The position numbers were made by a program, and so were the translations under genes. A DNA stretch of 59,358 nucleotides from an uncultured Propionibacteriaceae bacterium. GTDB taxonomy: Bacteria; Actinomycetota; Actinomycetes; Propionibacteriales; Propionibacteriaceae. This document shows, one piece after another, positions 16,721 through 24,957 of the stretch (position 1 is the first letter of the stretch; the number at the start of each line of letters is the position of its first letter). The notes below the pieces were generated by a model, which did no database searches, was not told the DNA's origin, and was given only the letters and a program-made list of their open reading frames with translations. The stretch spans positions 1-59,358 of the forward strand of contig CALLVV010000078.1 in assembly GCA_938012815.1 (NCBI GenBank), in the 5' to 3' direction.

Positions 16721-17653
16721 ATGACACGCACAACCCTGTGGACCCACGAGCATCTCACGACCCTGGGTCTCACCGACGCCCAACTCAAACAGCACCTCCG
16801 CGACGGCACAATAGTGCGCCTCAGGCGCGGCGTTTACGCCCCGACGCAGCAGGCGGACGTGTTCGCGGAGCACCGCCGACGAATCCAGGCGGCCGCCATC
16901 GACGTTCACGACTCGAGCGTCTTCAGTCACACCTCGGCCGCGGTGCTGCACGGCCTACCTGTGCCCATCGAGTCGCTGCGGGAGGTGACCATGACCCGCC
17001 GCACCCCCGGGCATGGCGATCACAGCGACCTCCTCCGGGTCCGTCGCACCGCTATCCACGACGACGAGGTCACGCGCATCGCCGGGTTACCGGTGACCAC
17101 CCTCTCGCGCACGGTTACCGACCTGGCCCGCACGTCACCCTTCGAGTGGGGTCTCGCGGTGGTGGACGCCGCCCTGGGTCGCGGTCTCAAACGCGACTTT
17201 CTCCAGGACGAGCTGCACAGGCATCCCCGGCTTCACGGGGTGAGGCAGGCCAGGCGGGTGCTGGCGCTCGGCGATGGACGGGTGGAGTCCCCCGCCGAGT
17301 CGCTGAGCAGGTTCCACATGATGCGGGCGGGCATCCCGGCTCCGGAGCTGCAGTTCGAGATCTTCGACGCGAACGGCGAGTTCGTCGCCCGCGCCGATTT
17401 CGGCTGGCCCGAGCACGGGCTCGTCGGGGAGGTCGACGGACGCATCAAGTACCGGGAGCTGCTCGGCCCCGGCCAGTCCGCGGCGGATGTCGTGATGGCG
17501 GAGAAGCGTCGCGAACAACGCATCCGTGCGTGCGGGTACTGGATCGTCCGGTGGGGTTGGCGGGAGGCCAACGACCAAGTTTCGCTCGCAGCCCTGTTGA
17601 ATGCCGGTTTCGCGAGCGTCAGCCCTGCCTGGCCCGCCCGTCGCAGCTCCTGA
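16721..17653 (+). CDS. AbiEi-like antitoxin / DUF559-type protein
   Basis: The protein is about 310 residues from the ATG at 16721. The N-terminal part resembles the AbiEi antitoxin winged helix (LTDAQLKQHLRDGTIVRLRR and GVYAP, residues 15-45), and the middle has HTSAAVLHGLPV. The C-terminal part looks like a Vsr/DUF559 nuclease fold (FGWPEHGLVGEVDGRIKY, then AEKRREQRIRACGYWIVRW). Such proteins are common in actinobacteria as solo genes without an AbiEii toxin, and none is adjacent here. TCCAAT six bases before the ATG and a TTGACA further up fit leaderless expression. It is flanked by two copies of the palindromic repeat. Confidence 0.75.
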   Translation: MTRTTLWTHEHLTTLGLTDAQLKQHLRDGTIVRLRRGVYAPTQQADVFAEHRRRIQAAAIDVHDSSVFSHTSAAVLHGLPVPIESLREVTMTRRTPGHGDHSDLLRVRRTAIHDDEVTRIAGLPVTTLSRTVTDLARTSPFEWGLAVVDAALGRGLKRDFLQDELHRHPRLHGVRQARRVLALGDGRVESPAESLSRFHMMRAGIPAPELQFEIFDANGEFVARADFGWPEHGLVGEVDGRIKYRELLGPGQSAADVVMAEKRREQRIRACGYWIVRWGWREANDQVSLAALLNAGFASVSPAWPARRSS

Positions 17654-17657
17654 CCCC

Positions 17658-17805
17658 GGTTTGCTGGTCTTACTCCTGATTCGCTGGCCTTGGCAATGGT
17701 TTGCTGGGCTTGTTCACGTTTGCCTGCGCTGTGAAGCCAGCAAACGTGAACAAGCCCAGCAAAACCGGAATAGGGCCAGCGAACCGACGACAAGGCCAGC
17801 AAACC
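17658..17805 (+). repeat. Palindromic repeat element, copy 2 (full, 148 bp)
   Basis: Three 20-bp units of the pattern GGTTTGCTGGnCTT plus six variable bases (17658, 17678, 17698) lead into a 28-bp centre (17718-17745) beginning GTTTGCCTGCGCTGTGA, then three mirrored 20-bp units. The two middle arm units carry TTCGCTGGCC and GGCCAGCGAA, a matched change away from TTTGC that keeps pairing. It lies between convergent genes and could end transcription from both sides. Confidence 0.9.
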
Positions 17806-17881
17806 GGTGGGGGTAGGCGAGCAGGGGTGGTACGTCCCACCCGAGGATCCGGTCGGCCTACAGCTGGTGGGGCAGCGACCC

Positions 17882-18874
17882 TCAGATCTCGACCCTCGCC
17901 TCCTCCTGCGGACGACCCAGCTGCTTCAGACAACTTTCCAGCACCCGCATCACCTCGACGGTGTCGGCCAGCGGCATCGTCGCCGACTGGGTCTGACCGG
18001 CCAGCAGACAGTCGCTGACCTCCATCAACTCGTGGGCGTACCCCCTGCCGATCTGCTTGGCCTCGATGATCCGTGGCAGCACCCCCGAACGGTGCACGGA
18101 AATGGTGGTCGGGTGGTGGAACCTGGGCTGGATCTCCACCCATCCCTTCGTTCCGAAGATCGTCATCCGGCCCGGCCCGTGGACGTCGAATCCGCAGGTG
18201 AGGGCAGCAGCGCCACCGCCGACGTAGGAGATGTTCATCGTCGCCGCCGACTCCACCCCGTTCGGCGCGTACCGCCCGACGCAATGCACGTCCCGGGCGG
18301 CCCCCAGGAACCCCTGCGCCATGGAAACGACGTAGACACCGAGATCGAGAACGGCACCGCCTCCCGTGGCGGGATCCCACAGCCGGTTCGTCGGTTCGTA
18401 GGGGCGGAACGCGCACAGATCCCCCTGCACTCCGAGCACCTGCCCGATCCTCCCCCACGCCACGACCTCCCGGGCCGCGGCCATCGCAGGCAGGAAACGG
18501 GTCCACATGGCCTCCATGGCGAACACCTCGGCCCCGGTGGCGGCCGCGACCACCTCCTCGGTCCCGGCGAGGGTGACGGTGAACGCCTTCTCCACCAGCA
18601 CCGCCTTGCCCGCGGATATCGCCGCCAGGGCGATGTCGCGGTGATGGGGATGGGTGGTCGCGATATAGACGACGTCGACACCATCGGACTCGATCAACGC
18701 CCGGTAGTCCCGGTGAATCGCGGGAATCCCGTGTTTGCGCGCCAACCTCCGCGACCGCTCCGGGACACGTGACGCCACCGCGACCAGTTCGGCCTGGGGC
18801 ACGAAAGCGAATTCTCCCGCGACGATGTCAGCGATGCTTCCAGCCCCGATGATTCCCCATCGAATGCTCTCCAT
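17882..18874 (-). CDS. Gfo/Idh/MocA family oxidoreductase (third copy)
   Basis: This 330-residue dehydrogenase is of the trans-dihydrodiol/1,5-anhydro-fructose reductase branch. It shows the Rossmann motif IRWGIIGAGSIADIVAGEF, a VEKAFTVTLAGTEE segment where EKP has become EKA, EAMWTRFLPAM typical of the dihydrodiol dehydrogenase group, and GGGAVLDLGVYVVSMAQGFL. TAGCCT six bases before the ATG with no ribosome site suggests a leaderless mRNA. It stands alone between a repeat element and the divergent histidine kinase, so context does not name a substrate. Confidence 0.85.
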   Translation of the reverse strand: MESIRWGIIGAGSIADIVAGEFAFVPQAELVAVASRVPERSRRLARKHGIPAIHRDYRALIESDGVDVVYIATTHPHHRDIALAAISAGKAVLVEKAFTVTLAGTEEVVAAATGAEVFAMEAMWTRFLPAMAAAREVVAWGRIGQVLGVQGDLCAFRPYEPTNRLWDPATGGGAVLDLGVYVVSMAQGFLGAARDVHCVGRYAPNGVESAATMNISYVGGGAAALTCGFDVHGPGRMTIFGTKGWVEIQPRFHHPTTISVHRSGVLPRIIEAKQIGRGYAHELMEVSDCLLAGQTQSATMPLADTVEVMRVLESCLKQLGRPQEEARVEI

Positions 18875-18989
18875 GGCCCAAGGCTACTCTGGAGCATCGG
18901 GGGGTGACCATAATTTTGAGACGACGAATTTGAGACAAGGATTTGGAGATACCTTGCGGGTTCCGCCCGCCCGGTGTTCCCGTGGGAAA

Positions 18990-21140
18990 ATGCCAACGAT
19001 GCAGTTCCAAGAACCAGCCAGAAGAATGCGCCGCCTGATGGGCCTCGGCGTGAGTCTGGCCGCGATCCTGCAAGGCTTCACCCCCGTCGGGGATATGTTG
19101 ACCCCGGGTCTGCCCAGCCTCGCCACATGTGGGCTGGCCCTGATAGCCCTGGCCCATCTGCTGGCCTCGGTCGGCGCTTTCCTGGACCTGCCGCTGGCCT
19201 GGCCCGTAGCGCTGATCAACACCATCGGGTTCTGGCTCACCGGCGCCGGAATGTGGTCCGACGGGGACCCGGCGATGTGGCACTCCAACTTGTGGATCTG
19301 GACGATTCTGATCTACCTGCTGCTGCGAAGACGCGACGGCAACGGCCCCTGGATTCTCATGACCGCCGGCGGTTTCGTACCGATGATCGCACTGATGCCG
19401 AGCCTCGACTGGCGGCAGCAGGTGCTCGACATCGGCTTCACCTTCGTCGCGATCGGCATCATGGCCCTGGCCTACCGCACCATGAAGGCGCAGCTGCAGG
19501 ACCTGGAGGACAGCGTCGCCGACGACGCCCGTCGCCGGAGCGTGGAACACCGGGCCCGGCTGTTGGAGAGCACCCGCAGGGAGAACATCCGTCGCGTCCA
19601 CGACACCCTGCTGCACCTGTTCCAGCAGGTCGCGAGCGGTCGCGGGGAGATCACCCGCGAGGAGGTGCTGCGGCTGGGCGAGGAGTCGCGGGCGGGACTG
19701 GGCACCTCCGACCTGGACCTGGAGGCCTCTCCCCTGCTGACCGCCCTGGAGCAGGCCGTCACCGATGTCGGCTGCCCCGTCGCGTTGCGCATCGAGGACG
19801 AGGCCAGCCTGCCCTCCAGGGTGACCCGCAACATCGCCGAGGCCACCCGGGAGGCGGTGCGCAACGTCGCCAAACACGTTCCCGGCGGCACCGCCCAGGT
19901 CACGGTCCGTACCTCCGGCAGCGGCTGCACCGTCGTCATCAGCGACTGGGGGCCCGGATTCGATCCCAGCGAGGTTCCGCGGAGCCGCATGGGCATCAAG
20001 GAGGGCATTCACGGGCGCATGGCAGAGGTCGGCGGACGCGCCACCATCCACTCCGACATCGTTGGCGGAACCGCCGTCACCCTCACCTGGAACCCGATCC
20101 CGCACGCGGCCCGCATCGGCCCGTCGGGTCGGCGGTGGCTGTCGCTGATCGCGCTGCCGAGTCTGCTCGGGACGGGGCTGCTGCTGGCGCTGAAGGACGC
20201 CGGCCCGAACCCGCTGCTGGCCTGGACGCTCTTCGCGGCGACAGCGGTCGTTGTGGCGCTGACCAGCCGCGTGCTGCGCAGGCGCGGCCTGCACATCCAC
20301 GAGGCGATCCTGGCCAACGCCTGGGGTATCGGGCTGCTCATAGCGAACTACGCCTGGTTGTCGCTGGCCTCCGGCAACAATCGTTACGACCTGTGGGCCA
20401 TCGGATTGACCAACGCCTTGATGATGCTGACCATCCCGGGACGGCGATGGAAGGAGGCCGCCGGATTGGTGCTGGCCAACATCGCCGCCAGCATCGCGGG
20501 GGCGCTGGGGCTGTTCGGGCCGGTACCGACCGGCACCGACATCGGCTCCTACGGGGCCATCATCATCACGGGTGTGGTGACGCTGGTGCTCGCGGTCGGC
20601 GCCTCGAACATCGGGAAACACGCCCACCAGGTACAGGAGGAGCACACCGAGGAGCAGCTCGCCGAACAGCTCAGGAAAGAACGGGTGGCGGAGCAGGAGG
20701 CGTGGATCGCGGCGCTGGACAGAATCTGCGGCCCCCTGTTCACGGGACTCTACACCGGGGCCGTCGACCCCGCCGACCCTGCGGTGCGCGTCGAGGCCAG
20801 GCACGTGGAGTCGCGGCTGCGCGACGCCCTGCGACTGTGGCCGGGAGGCATCCACCTGGCAACGGCCCTCGACCGGCTGCGCCGCGCGGGCTGGGGCTGC
20901 CTGCTCGACGTGGAACAGGTGGAGGCGTTCGAGGCGACGAGGTTCGCCTCCCTGCTGAACCAGCTGGACCCCGCGTTCCCGGGCCAACACCTCACCATCA
21001 CCCGTCGTCAGGGCACCCTCGTGGCAACCGTTGCAGAACCAGGATTAACGGAGACGCGACAGGCGAGCCTCACAGGTGCCAGAATCTTGCTTACCGATCC
21101 GGATTTCACCCAGTTCAGTTGTGAGGAGGACCAGCCGTGA
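18990..21140 (+). CDS. Histidine kinase with a second, catalytically dead membrane module
   Basis: This sensor kinase of about 716 residues has an odd layout. The N-terminal membrane region (about five helices, residues 15-160) leads to a HisKA_3-like helix with the phosphoacceptor His204 (RRVHDTLLHLFQQV). An HATPase domain follows, with N-box NIAEATREAVRNVAKHV and G-box SDWGPGFDP, ending near residue 370. A further five or so membrane helices come next, then a coiled stretch (EEHTEEQLAEQLRKERVAEQ) and a cytoplasmic domain whose WIAALDRICGPLFTGLYTG aligns in shape with the first dimerisation helix but lacks His and has no ATPase. It reads as an ancient tandem duplication. ATG at 18999 is an alternative start. 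Its response regulator follows with a 4-bp overlap. Confidence 0.8.
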   Translation: MPTMQFQEPARRMRRLMGLGVSLAAILQGFTPVGDMLTPGLPSLATCGLALIALAHLLASVGAFLDLPLAWPVALINTIGFWLTGAGMWSDGDPAMWHSNLWIWTILIYLLLRRRDGNGPWILMTAGGFVPMIALMPSLDWRQQVLDIGFTFVAIGIMALAYRTMKAQLQDLEDSVADDARRRSVEHRARLLESTRRENIRRVHDTLLHLFQQVASGRGEITREEVLRLGEESRAGLGTSDLDLEASPLLTALEQAVTDVGCPVALRIEDEASLPSRVTRNIAEATREAVRNVAKHVPGGTAQVTVRTSGSGCTVVISDWGPGFDPSEVPRSRMGIKEGIHGRMAEVGGRATIHSDIVGGTAVTLTWNPIPHAARIGPSGRRWLSLIALPSLLGTGLLLALKDAGPNPLLAWTLFAATAVVVALTSRVLRRRGLHIHEAILANAWGIGLLIANYAWLSLASGNNRYDLWAIGLTNALMMLTIPGRRWKEAAGLVLANIAASIAGALGLFGPVPTGTDIGSYGAIIITGVVTLVLAVGASNIGKHAHQVQEEHTEEQLAEQLRKERVAEQEAWIAALDRICGPLFTGLYTGAVDPADPAVRVEARHVESRLRDALRLWPGGIHLATALDRLRRAGWGCLLDVEQVEAFEATRFASLLNQLDPAFPGQHLTITRRQGTLVATVAEPGLTETRQASLTGARILLTDPDFTQFSCEEDQP

Positions 21141-21796
21141 GCATCAAGGTGGCAGTCCTCGATGACCACGAATTCATCTGCCGCGCCATTTCGGCGCTCG
21201 GTCGTGACTACCCGGAGCTGGCGGTGGTGTACACCAGCACCTGCCCCGAGGAGTTCCAGGCGTGGTGCCTCGAGAACCATCCCGACGTGGCCATGGTGGA
21301 TTTGATGTTGCACGGTCAATTGGCCGGGCACGAGACCATTCGAGTACTGAGTCAGGCCGGCATTTCGTGCCTGGCCTTCACCGCGGACCATCGTCGCGTC
21401 CCGATCAGCATGGCCATGAGGGCCGGTGCCCGGGGTCTCGCCCTCAAGGACGAGTCGCCGGACAAGCATTTCGAGACGCTGCGGGAGATCCACGAGACGG
21501 GATGGTCGCCGTCGTCAGCGATGGCGGCCGCTCTCATTGAGGACGCGGCGGAACTGCCCGCGTTGTCGGCCCATGAGCTGCGCTGTCTGCGGCTCGCGTC
21601 GGAAGGGGTGCCCATCAAGGCCATCGGCCGCCAGTTCAGTCCTGTCATCTCGCTTTCCACCGTCAAGACCTACCTGGCGCGGGCCTACGAGAAGTACGCG
21701 GCCGTCGGCAGACCAGTCGGCAACACGACCGCGGCGGCCACCCAGACCTGGGAGGACGGCTGGTTCGACCTCGACGGAACGGCGGAATCCAGCTGA
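21137..21796 (+). CDS. NarL/LuxR-family response regulator
   Basis: This 219-residue DNA-binding regulator is the partner of the kinase just upstream. The receiver domain has the acidic pair VLDDHEF and the phosphoacceptor aspartate in VAMVDLMLHG near residue 54; the K of the usual KD pair lies in LALKDESPD. The C-terminal LuxR helix-turn-helix covers about residues 140-195 (LSAHELRCLRLASEG, LSTVKTYLARAYEKY). The GTG start overlaps the kinase stop (GTGA) behind a good GAGGAGGA site. Confidence 0.88.
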   Translation: MSIKVAVLDDHEFICRAISALGRDYPELAVVYTSTCPEEFQAWCLENHPDVAMVDLMLHGQLAGHETIRVLSQAGISCLAFTADHRRVPISMAMRAGARGLALKDESPDKHFETLREIHETGWSPSSAMAAALIEDAAELPALSAHELRCLRLASEGVPIKAIGRQFSPVISLSTVKTYLARAYEKYAAVGRPVGNTTAAATQTWEDGWFDLDGTAESS

Positions 21797-21889
21797 GAGA
21801 CCGGCCCCGGGGTCTGACCCCGCGCCGCCCGTTTCATCGACGGCTCACCCGTCCCGTGTTGGCTGGCGCATGCCCCCGCGCCACCCGTC

Positions 21890-22037
21890 GGTTTGCTGGC
21901 CTTGTACCCGGTTTGCTGGCCTTCCCGTGGGTTTGCTGGCCTTGTTTATGTTTGCCTGCGCTGTGAGGCCAGCGAACTTGAACAAGCCCAGCAAACTCGG
22001 ATCAAGGCCAGCGAACAAGTGGTAAGGCCAGCAAACC
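21890..22037 (+). repeat. Palindromic repeat element, copy 3 (full, 148 bp)
   Basis: This has the same layout and length as copy 2: forward units at 21890, 21910 and 21930, a 28-bp centre at 21950-21977, and three mirrored units. The centre differs from copy 2 at two bases. It separates the response-regulator gene from lysC and lies wholly in non-coding DNA. Confidence 0.9.
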
Positions 22038-22102
22038 TGGGATGGGGTCTGGGTGTTCCCGACCTCGTCCGGTAGCCTTCCCTGTCGGTGAAGGAGGTTT
22101 GC

Positions 22103-23377
22103 GTGGGACGCATTGTTCAGAAGTACGGTGGCTCCTCGGTAGCCGATGCCGAATCCATCAAACGCGTCGCCCGGCGAATCGCGCGCACACGCGCGGACGG
22201 GCACGAGGTCATCATCGTCATCTCGGCGATGGGTGACACCACCGACGAGCTGATGGACCTGGCGCTGAAGGTGAGCCCGAACCCGAAATCCCGTGAACTG
22301 GACATGCTGCTGACCACGGGGGAACGCCAGTCGGCTGCGCTGCTGGCAATGGCGCTGGCCGATCTCGGGGTCGAGGCCGTCAGCTACACCGGCTCCCAAG
22401 CGGGCATCCTCACCACCCCCACCCACGGCAACGCGCGCATCATCGACATCACCCCGGGCCGCGTCGTGCGTTCCCTGGACGAGGGCAGCGTCGTCATCGT
22501 CGCCGGTTTCCAGGGGGTGGCGCAGACCACCAAGGACGTCACGACGCTGGGTCGCGGCGCCTCCGACACGACGGCGGTCGCGTTGGCCTCGGCCTTGGGC
22601 GCCGACCACTGCGAGATCTACACCGACGTCGACGGCGTCTACACCGCCGACCCGCGGATCGTGCCGAGCGCCCGCCGGATCACCGAGATCGGCTACGAGG
22701 AGATGATGGAGCTGGCCGCCTCCGGCGCCAAGATCCTCCACCTGCGCTGCGTCGAGTACGCGCGTCGCGAAAACGTGAAGGTCCACGTCCGTTCGTCCTT
22801 CAGTGACAAACCGGGCACCTGGGTGAAACCCCACGACGAGGTCAGGAAGGCAGACAACATGGAAGAAGCCATCATCACGGGCGTGGCCCACGACCGCAGC
22901 GAGGCCAAGATCACCGTCATCGGCGTCCCCGACCAGGTGGGGGCGGCCGCCTCGATCTTCCAGGTCATCTCGGATGCGGGCATCAACATCGACATGATCG
23001 TGCAGAACGTCTCCCGGCTCTCGGACGTGAAGACCGACATCTCCTTCACCCTGCCCATGTCCGACGGGCGCAAGGGTATCGAGGCGCTCAATGCGATCAA
23101 GAGCAAGATCGGTTTCGACGAGGTCCTCTACGACGACCAGATCGGCAAGGTCTCGATCGTCGGCGTCGGAATGCGGTCCCATTCGGGCGTGACCACAACC
23201 TTCTTCAAAGCCTTGGCGTCCGAGGGCGTCAATCTGCAGATGATCTCCACCTCCGAGATCCGCATCTCCGTGGTGGTCAGCACCGACGAGGTGGACCGCG
23301 CCGTCCGCGGCGCCCACGCCGCCTTCGGCCTGGACGGCGAGGAGAAGGCCGTCGTCTACGCCGGAACGGGTCGCTGA
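22103..23377 (+). CDS. lysC: Aspartate kinase
   Basis: This 424-residue enzyme phosphorylates aspartate, the first step to lysine, threonine, methionine and diaminopimelate. It has the catalytic motif VQKYGGSSVAD at the N-terminus, TTGERQSAALLAMAL, GRGASDTTAVALA, and two C-terminal ACT domains that bind lysine/threonine (EAKITVIGVPDQVGAAASIF and GKVSIVGVGMRSHSGV). The start is GTG at 22103, five bases after AAGGAGG; an upstream GTG at 22088 would overlap that site. In many actinobacteria asd follows directly; here it does not. Confidence 0.95.
   Translation: MGRIVQKYGGSSVADAESIKRVARRIARTRADGHEVIIVISAMGDTTDELMDLALKVSPNPKSRELDMLLTTGERQSAALLAMALADLGVEAVSYTGSQAGILTTPTHGNARIIDITPGRVVRSLDEGSVVIVAGFQGVAQTTKDVTTLGRGASDTTAVALASALGADHCEIYTDVDGVYTADPRIVPSARRITEIGYEEMMELAASGAKILHLRCVEYARRENVKVHVRSSFSDKPGTWVKPHDEVRKADNMEEAIITGVAHDRSEAKITVIGVPDQVGAAASIFQVISDAGINIDMIVQNVSRLSDVKTDISFTLPMSDGRKGIEALNAIKSKIGFDEVLYDDQIGKVSIVGVGMRSHSGVTTTFFKALASEGVNLQMISTSEIRISVVVSTDEVDRAVRGAHAAFGLDGEEKAVVYAGTGR
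22859..23377 (+). other. Probable internal start giving the aspartokinase beta subunit
   Basis: An in-frame ATG at 22859 is preceded by AGGAAGG at normal distance. It opens MEEAIITGVAHDRSEAKITV, the same place where Corynebacterium glutamicum makes its separate LysC-beta chain. The 172-residue product would be the regulatory ACT-domain chain of an alpha2beta2 enzyme. Confidence 0.75.
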
Positions 23378-23379
23378 GA

Positions 23380-23400
23380 GGTCCCCGGGGTCGGGGGACC
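23380..23400 (+). terminator. Hairpin after lysC
   Basis: GGTCCCC (23380-23386) and GGGGACC (23394-23400) form a stem just after the stop codon. There is no U-run, and a further GTCCCCC can compete for the right arm. Confidence 0.5.
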
Positions 23401-23488
23401 GTCCCCCGGGCGGGCAGGATCATGGTGGAACACTCGGACCGACCCGGTCCAGCGCACCGCAACCGGCGTGACGTCCTAAGCTGGGGCC

Positions 23489-23790
23489 ATGCTCACCCGA
23501 CTCCAGGTTGACGGGTTCAAGAACCTGCTGGGACTCGACGTCCACTTCGGCCCCTACACCTGCATAGCGGGCCCCAATGCTGTGGGAAAGTCGAACGTCT
23601 TCGATGCCATCGAGTTCCTGTCCCTGCTGGCCGCGATGCCCACCCGGGTTCGCAGGGACGGGAGGATCGCAACCACGGTGCAGCTGCGCCCGCTACCGGG
23701 TACATGGCAGGCGGCACAAGGAGCACGCACCGTCCTCAAGGCCTCCATGTCGGACTACCTGACCGAACCAGAGATGCGCTGCTGTCGATC
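23489..23790 (+). pseudogene. AAA ATPase gene, 5' remnant
   Basis: About the first 95 codons of an SMC/RecF-like AAA ATPase survive: MLTRLQVDGFKNLLGLDVHF, Walker A GPNAVGKSN near residue 30, and NVFDAIEFLSLLAAMP. The frame then drifts into unrelated sequence near 23770, and the rest of the ATPase (signature, Walker B) is missing. TAAGCT six bases before the ATG fits leaderless expression of the original gene. Such ATPases often stand next to a DUF4276 gene in defence loci, and what follows looks like the end of one. Confidence 0.7.
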
Positions 23791-23801
23791 GAGGCCATCT
23801 T

Positions 23802-24074
23802 GTGACCGCCCGGAGCGTTTCCTTCGCGTTCCTGTGCGAGGGGTCGTCCGGCGAAGGCACCAGGAATCCCAAGGAAATCCTGCAGAAAGCGCTTCTCTCG
23901 GCGAGCGAGACAAGCGGGCGGCGGTTGAAGAAGGAGAAGAACAGTTTCAACCATCACCGCAGGGTGTTGCTGCAACGCCTCGATCCCTTCGGCGCCGTGC
24001 GGGACCTACCTTCTTGGCAATGCCTGGAGCGCGACATCAAACGGGCGCTGGAACAGCTCGAAAATCAGAACTGA
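23802..24074 (+). pseudogene. DUF4276-like gene, 3' remnant
   Basis: A 90-codon frame from GTG reads FAFLCEGSSGEGTRNPKEIL and ends in ERDIKRALEQLENQN, which resembles the C-terminal part of DUF4276 (Toprim-like) partners of AAA ATPases. The N-terminal half is absent. Together with the ATPase remnant this looks like one deletion that joined the front of the first gene to the back of the second. It might still make a short protein. Confidence 0.5.
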
Positions 24075-24086
24075 AGGGAACAACCC

Positions 24087-24824
24087 GTGCTCAGTAACTT
24101 TCCTGCCTGGTCCGTCCGGAAACCGGACAACACCCGGCCCGATGCCGTCTGCAAGGTGGGTGGGGCACCGATCGGGTGGTCGCGGGACTGGCCGGTGTGT
24201 GCCTTGTGTAGCCTGCCCATGAGTTTCCTCGGCCAGTTCACCGGCGACCCCCTGGCACCCCGACTGGCGGCCGGGTACACGCTGTTCCTGTTCACATGCG
24301 AACGCGACTCGATCTGCGACTTCTGGGATCCCGTCGCCGGCGCCAACGCGTGCGTCCTCGTCCCCCACGACGAGCTGGGCTCGAACCCAACCCCCGTCCC
24401 GGAGGGTACCCCCGTGCTGCTGGAGCTGTGGGTGAGCGGGTGGACGAGCAGGGACGACGGCATCCCCGCGGAATTGGAGGAACCACTCCACGAGGATGGG
24501 CGGTTCGACGATCTGCCCGAGGATGTGATCTTCCCCCACGGCTTCGACAGCACTCTGCTGACGAAGGCCGGGGGCGCGCCCTACTGGACGGCCAACGGCC
24601 CCGGTTACCAGCTCGCCCCGTCCGACCGCCTGGTGCTCCAACTCGACAGCTGGTTGACGGTCTCCGAGGGCCGGGAGGCCCTCGCGGCCCATGCGGAGAA
24701 CTTTCCCGGCACCGTCGAGCTGGACGATGACGCGGCATCGATCGCGAACTTCTGCCTGGACGGCATCGGTTTCGTCATGACCCATGCGGGGGAACCGGAG
24801 ATCTACTTCATGATCAATCGCTGA
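24087..24824 (+). CDS. DUF1963/YwqG-like protein
   Basis: This 245-residue cytoplasmic protein matches the DUF1963 pattern: CKVGGAPIGWSRDWPVCALC near residue 22, a CxxC pair, then MSFLGQF, LFLFTCERD and the C-terminal FMINR. The GTG start has AAGGGA upstream. It begins 12 bp after the DUF4276 remnant and ends in its own hairpin. DUF1963 proteins have no settled function. Confidence 0.7.
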   Translation: MLSNFPAWSVRKPDNTRPDAVCKVGGAPIGWSRDWPVCALCSLPMSFLGQFTGDPLAPRLAAGYTLFLFTCERDSICDFWDPVAGANACVLVPHDELGSNPTPVPEGTPVLLELWVSGWTSRDDGIPAELEEPLHEDGRFDDLPEDVIFPHGFDSTLLTKAGGAPYWTANGPGYQLAPSDRLVLQLDSWLTVSEGREALAAHAENFPGTVELDDDAASIANFCLDGIGFVMTHAGEPEIYFMINR

Positions 24825-24842
24825 TCCCGCCCCTGCGGGATC
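24823..24842 (+). terminator. Terminator of the DUF1963-type gene
   Basis: GATCCCGC-ccct-GCGGGATC is a perfect 8-bp stem with a 4-base loop that overlaps the stop codon (TGA 24822-24824). There is no U-run. Confidence 0.65.
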
Positions 24843-24957
24843 GGTGTCCTGGTTTCATCCGGTCGCGCAGCGCACAACCCGGGGTTTCCTCCCTCAGCAG
24901 CGGTTTTCGGGATTGAGTGCTGCATGACCGCGTTGTGGGGCGCCGCAGAACTTGACG

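Noticed and set aside
18828..20990. 720-codon open frame on the minus strand
   Set aside because: It lies opposite the histidine kinase and is composed of Q/H/R/G-rich sequence typical of antisense frames in high-GC DNA.
16501..22037. CRISPR array suggested by regularly spaced 20-bp repeats
   Set aside because: Units are mirrored around a centre, spacers are only six bases, and no cas genes are present.
16513..22075. Short frames across the repeat elements (reading NVNKPSK, QQTRIKAS and similar)
   Set aside because: They are translations of the palindromic repeat in several frames and both strands, without ribosome sites.
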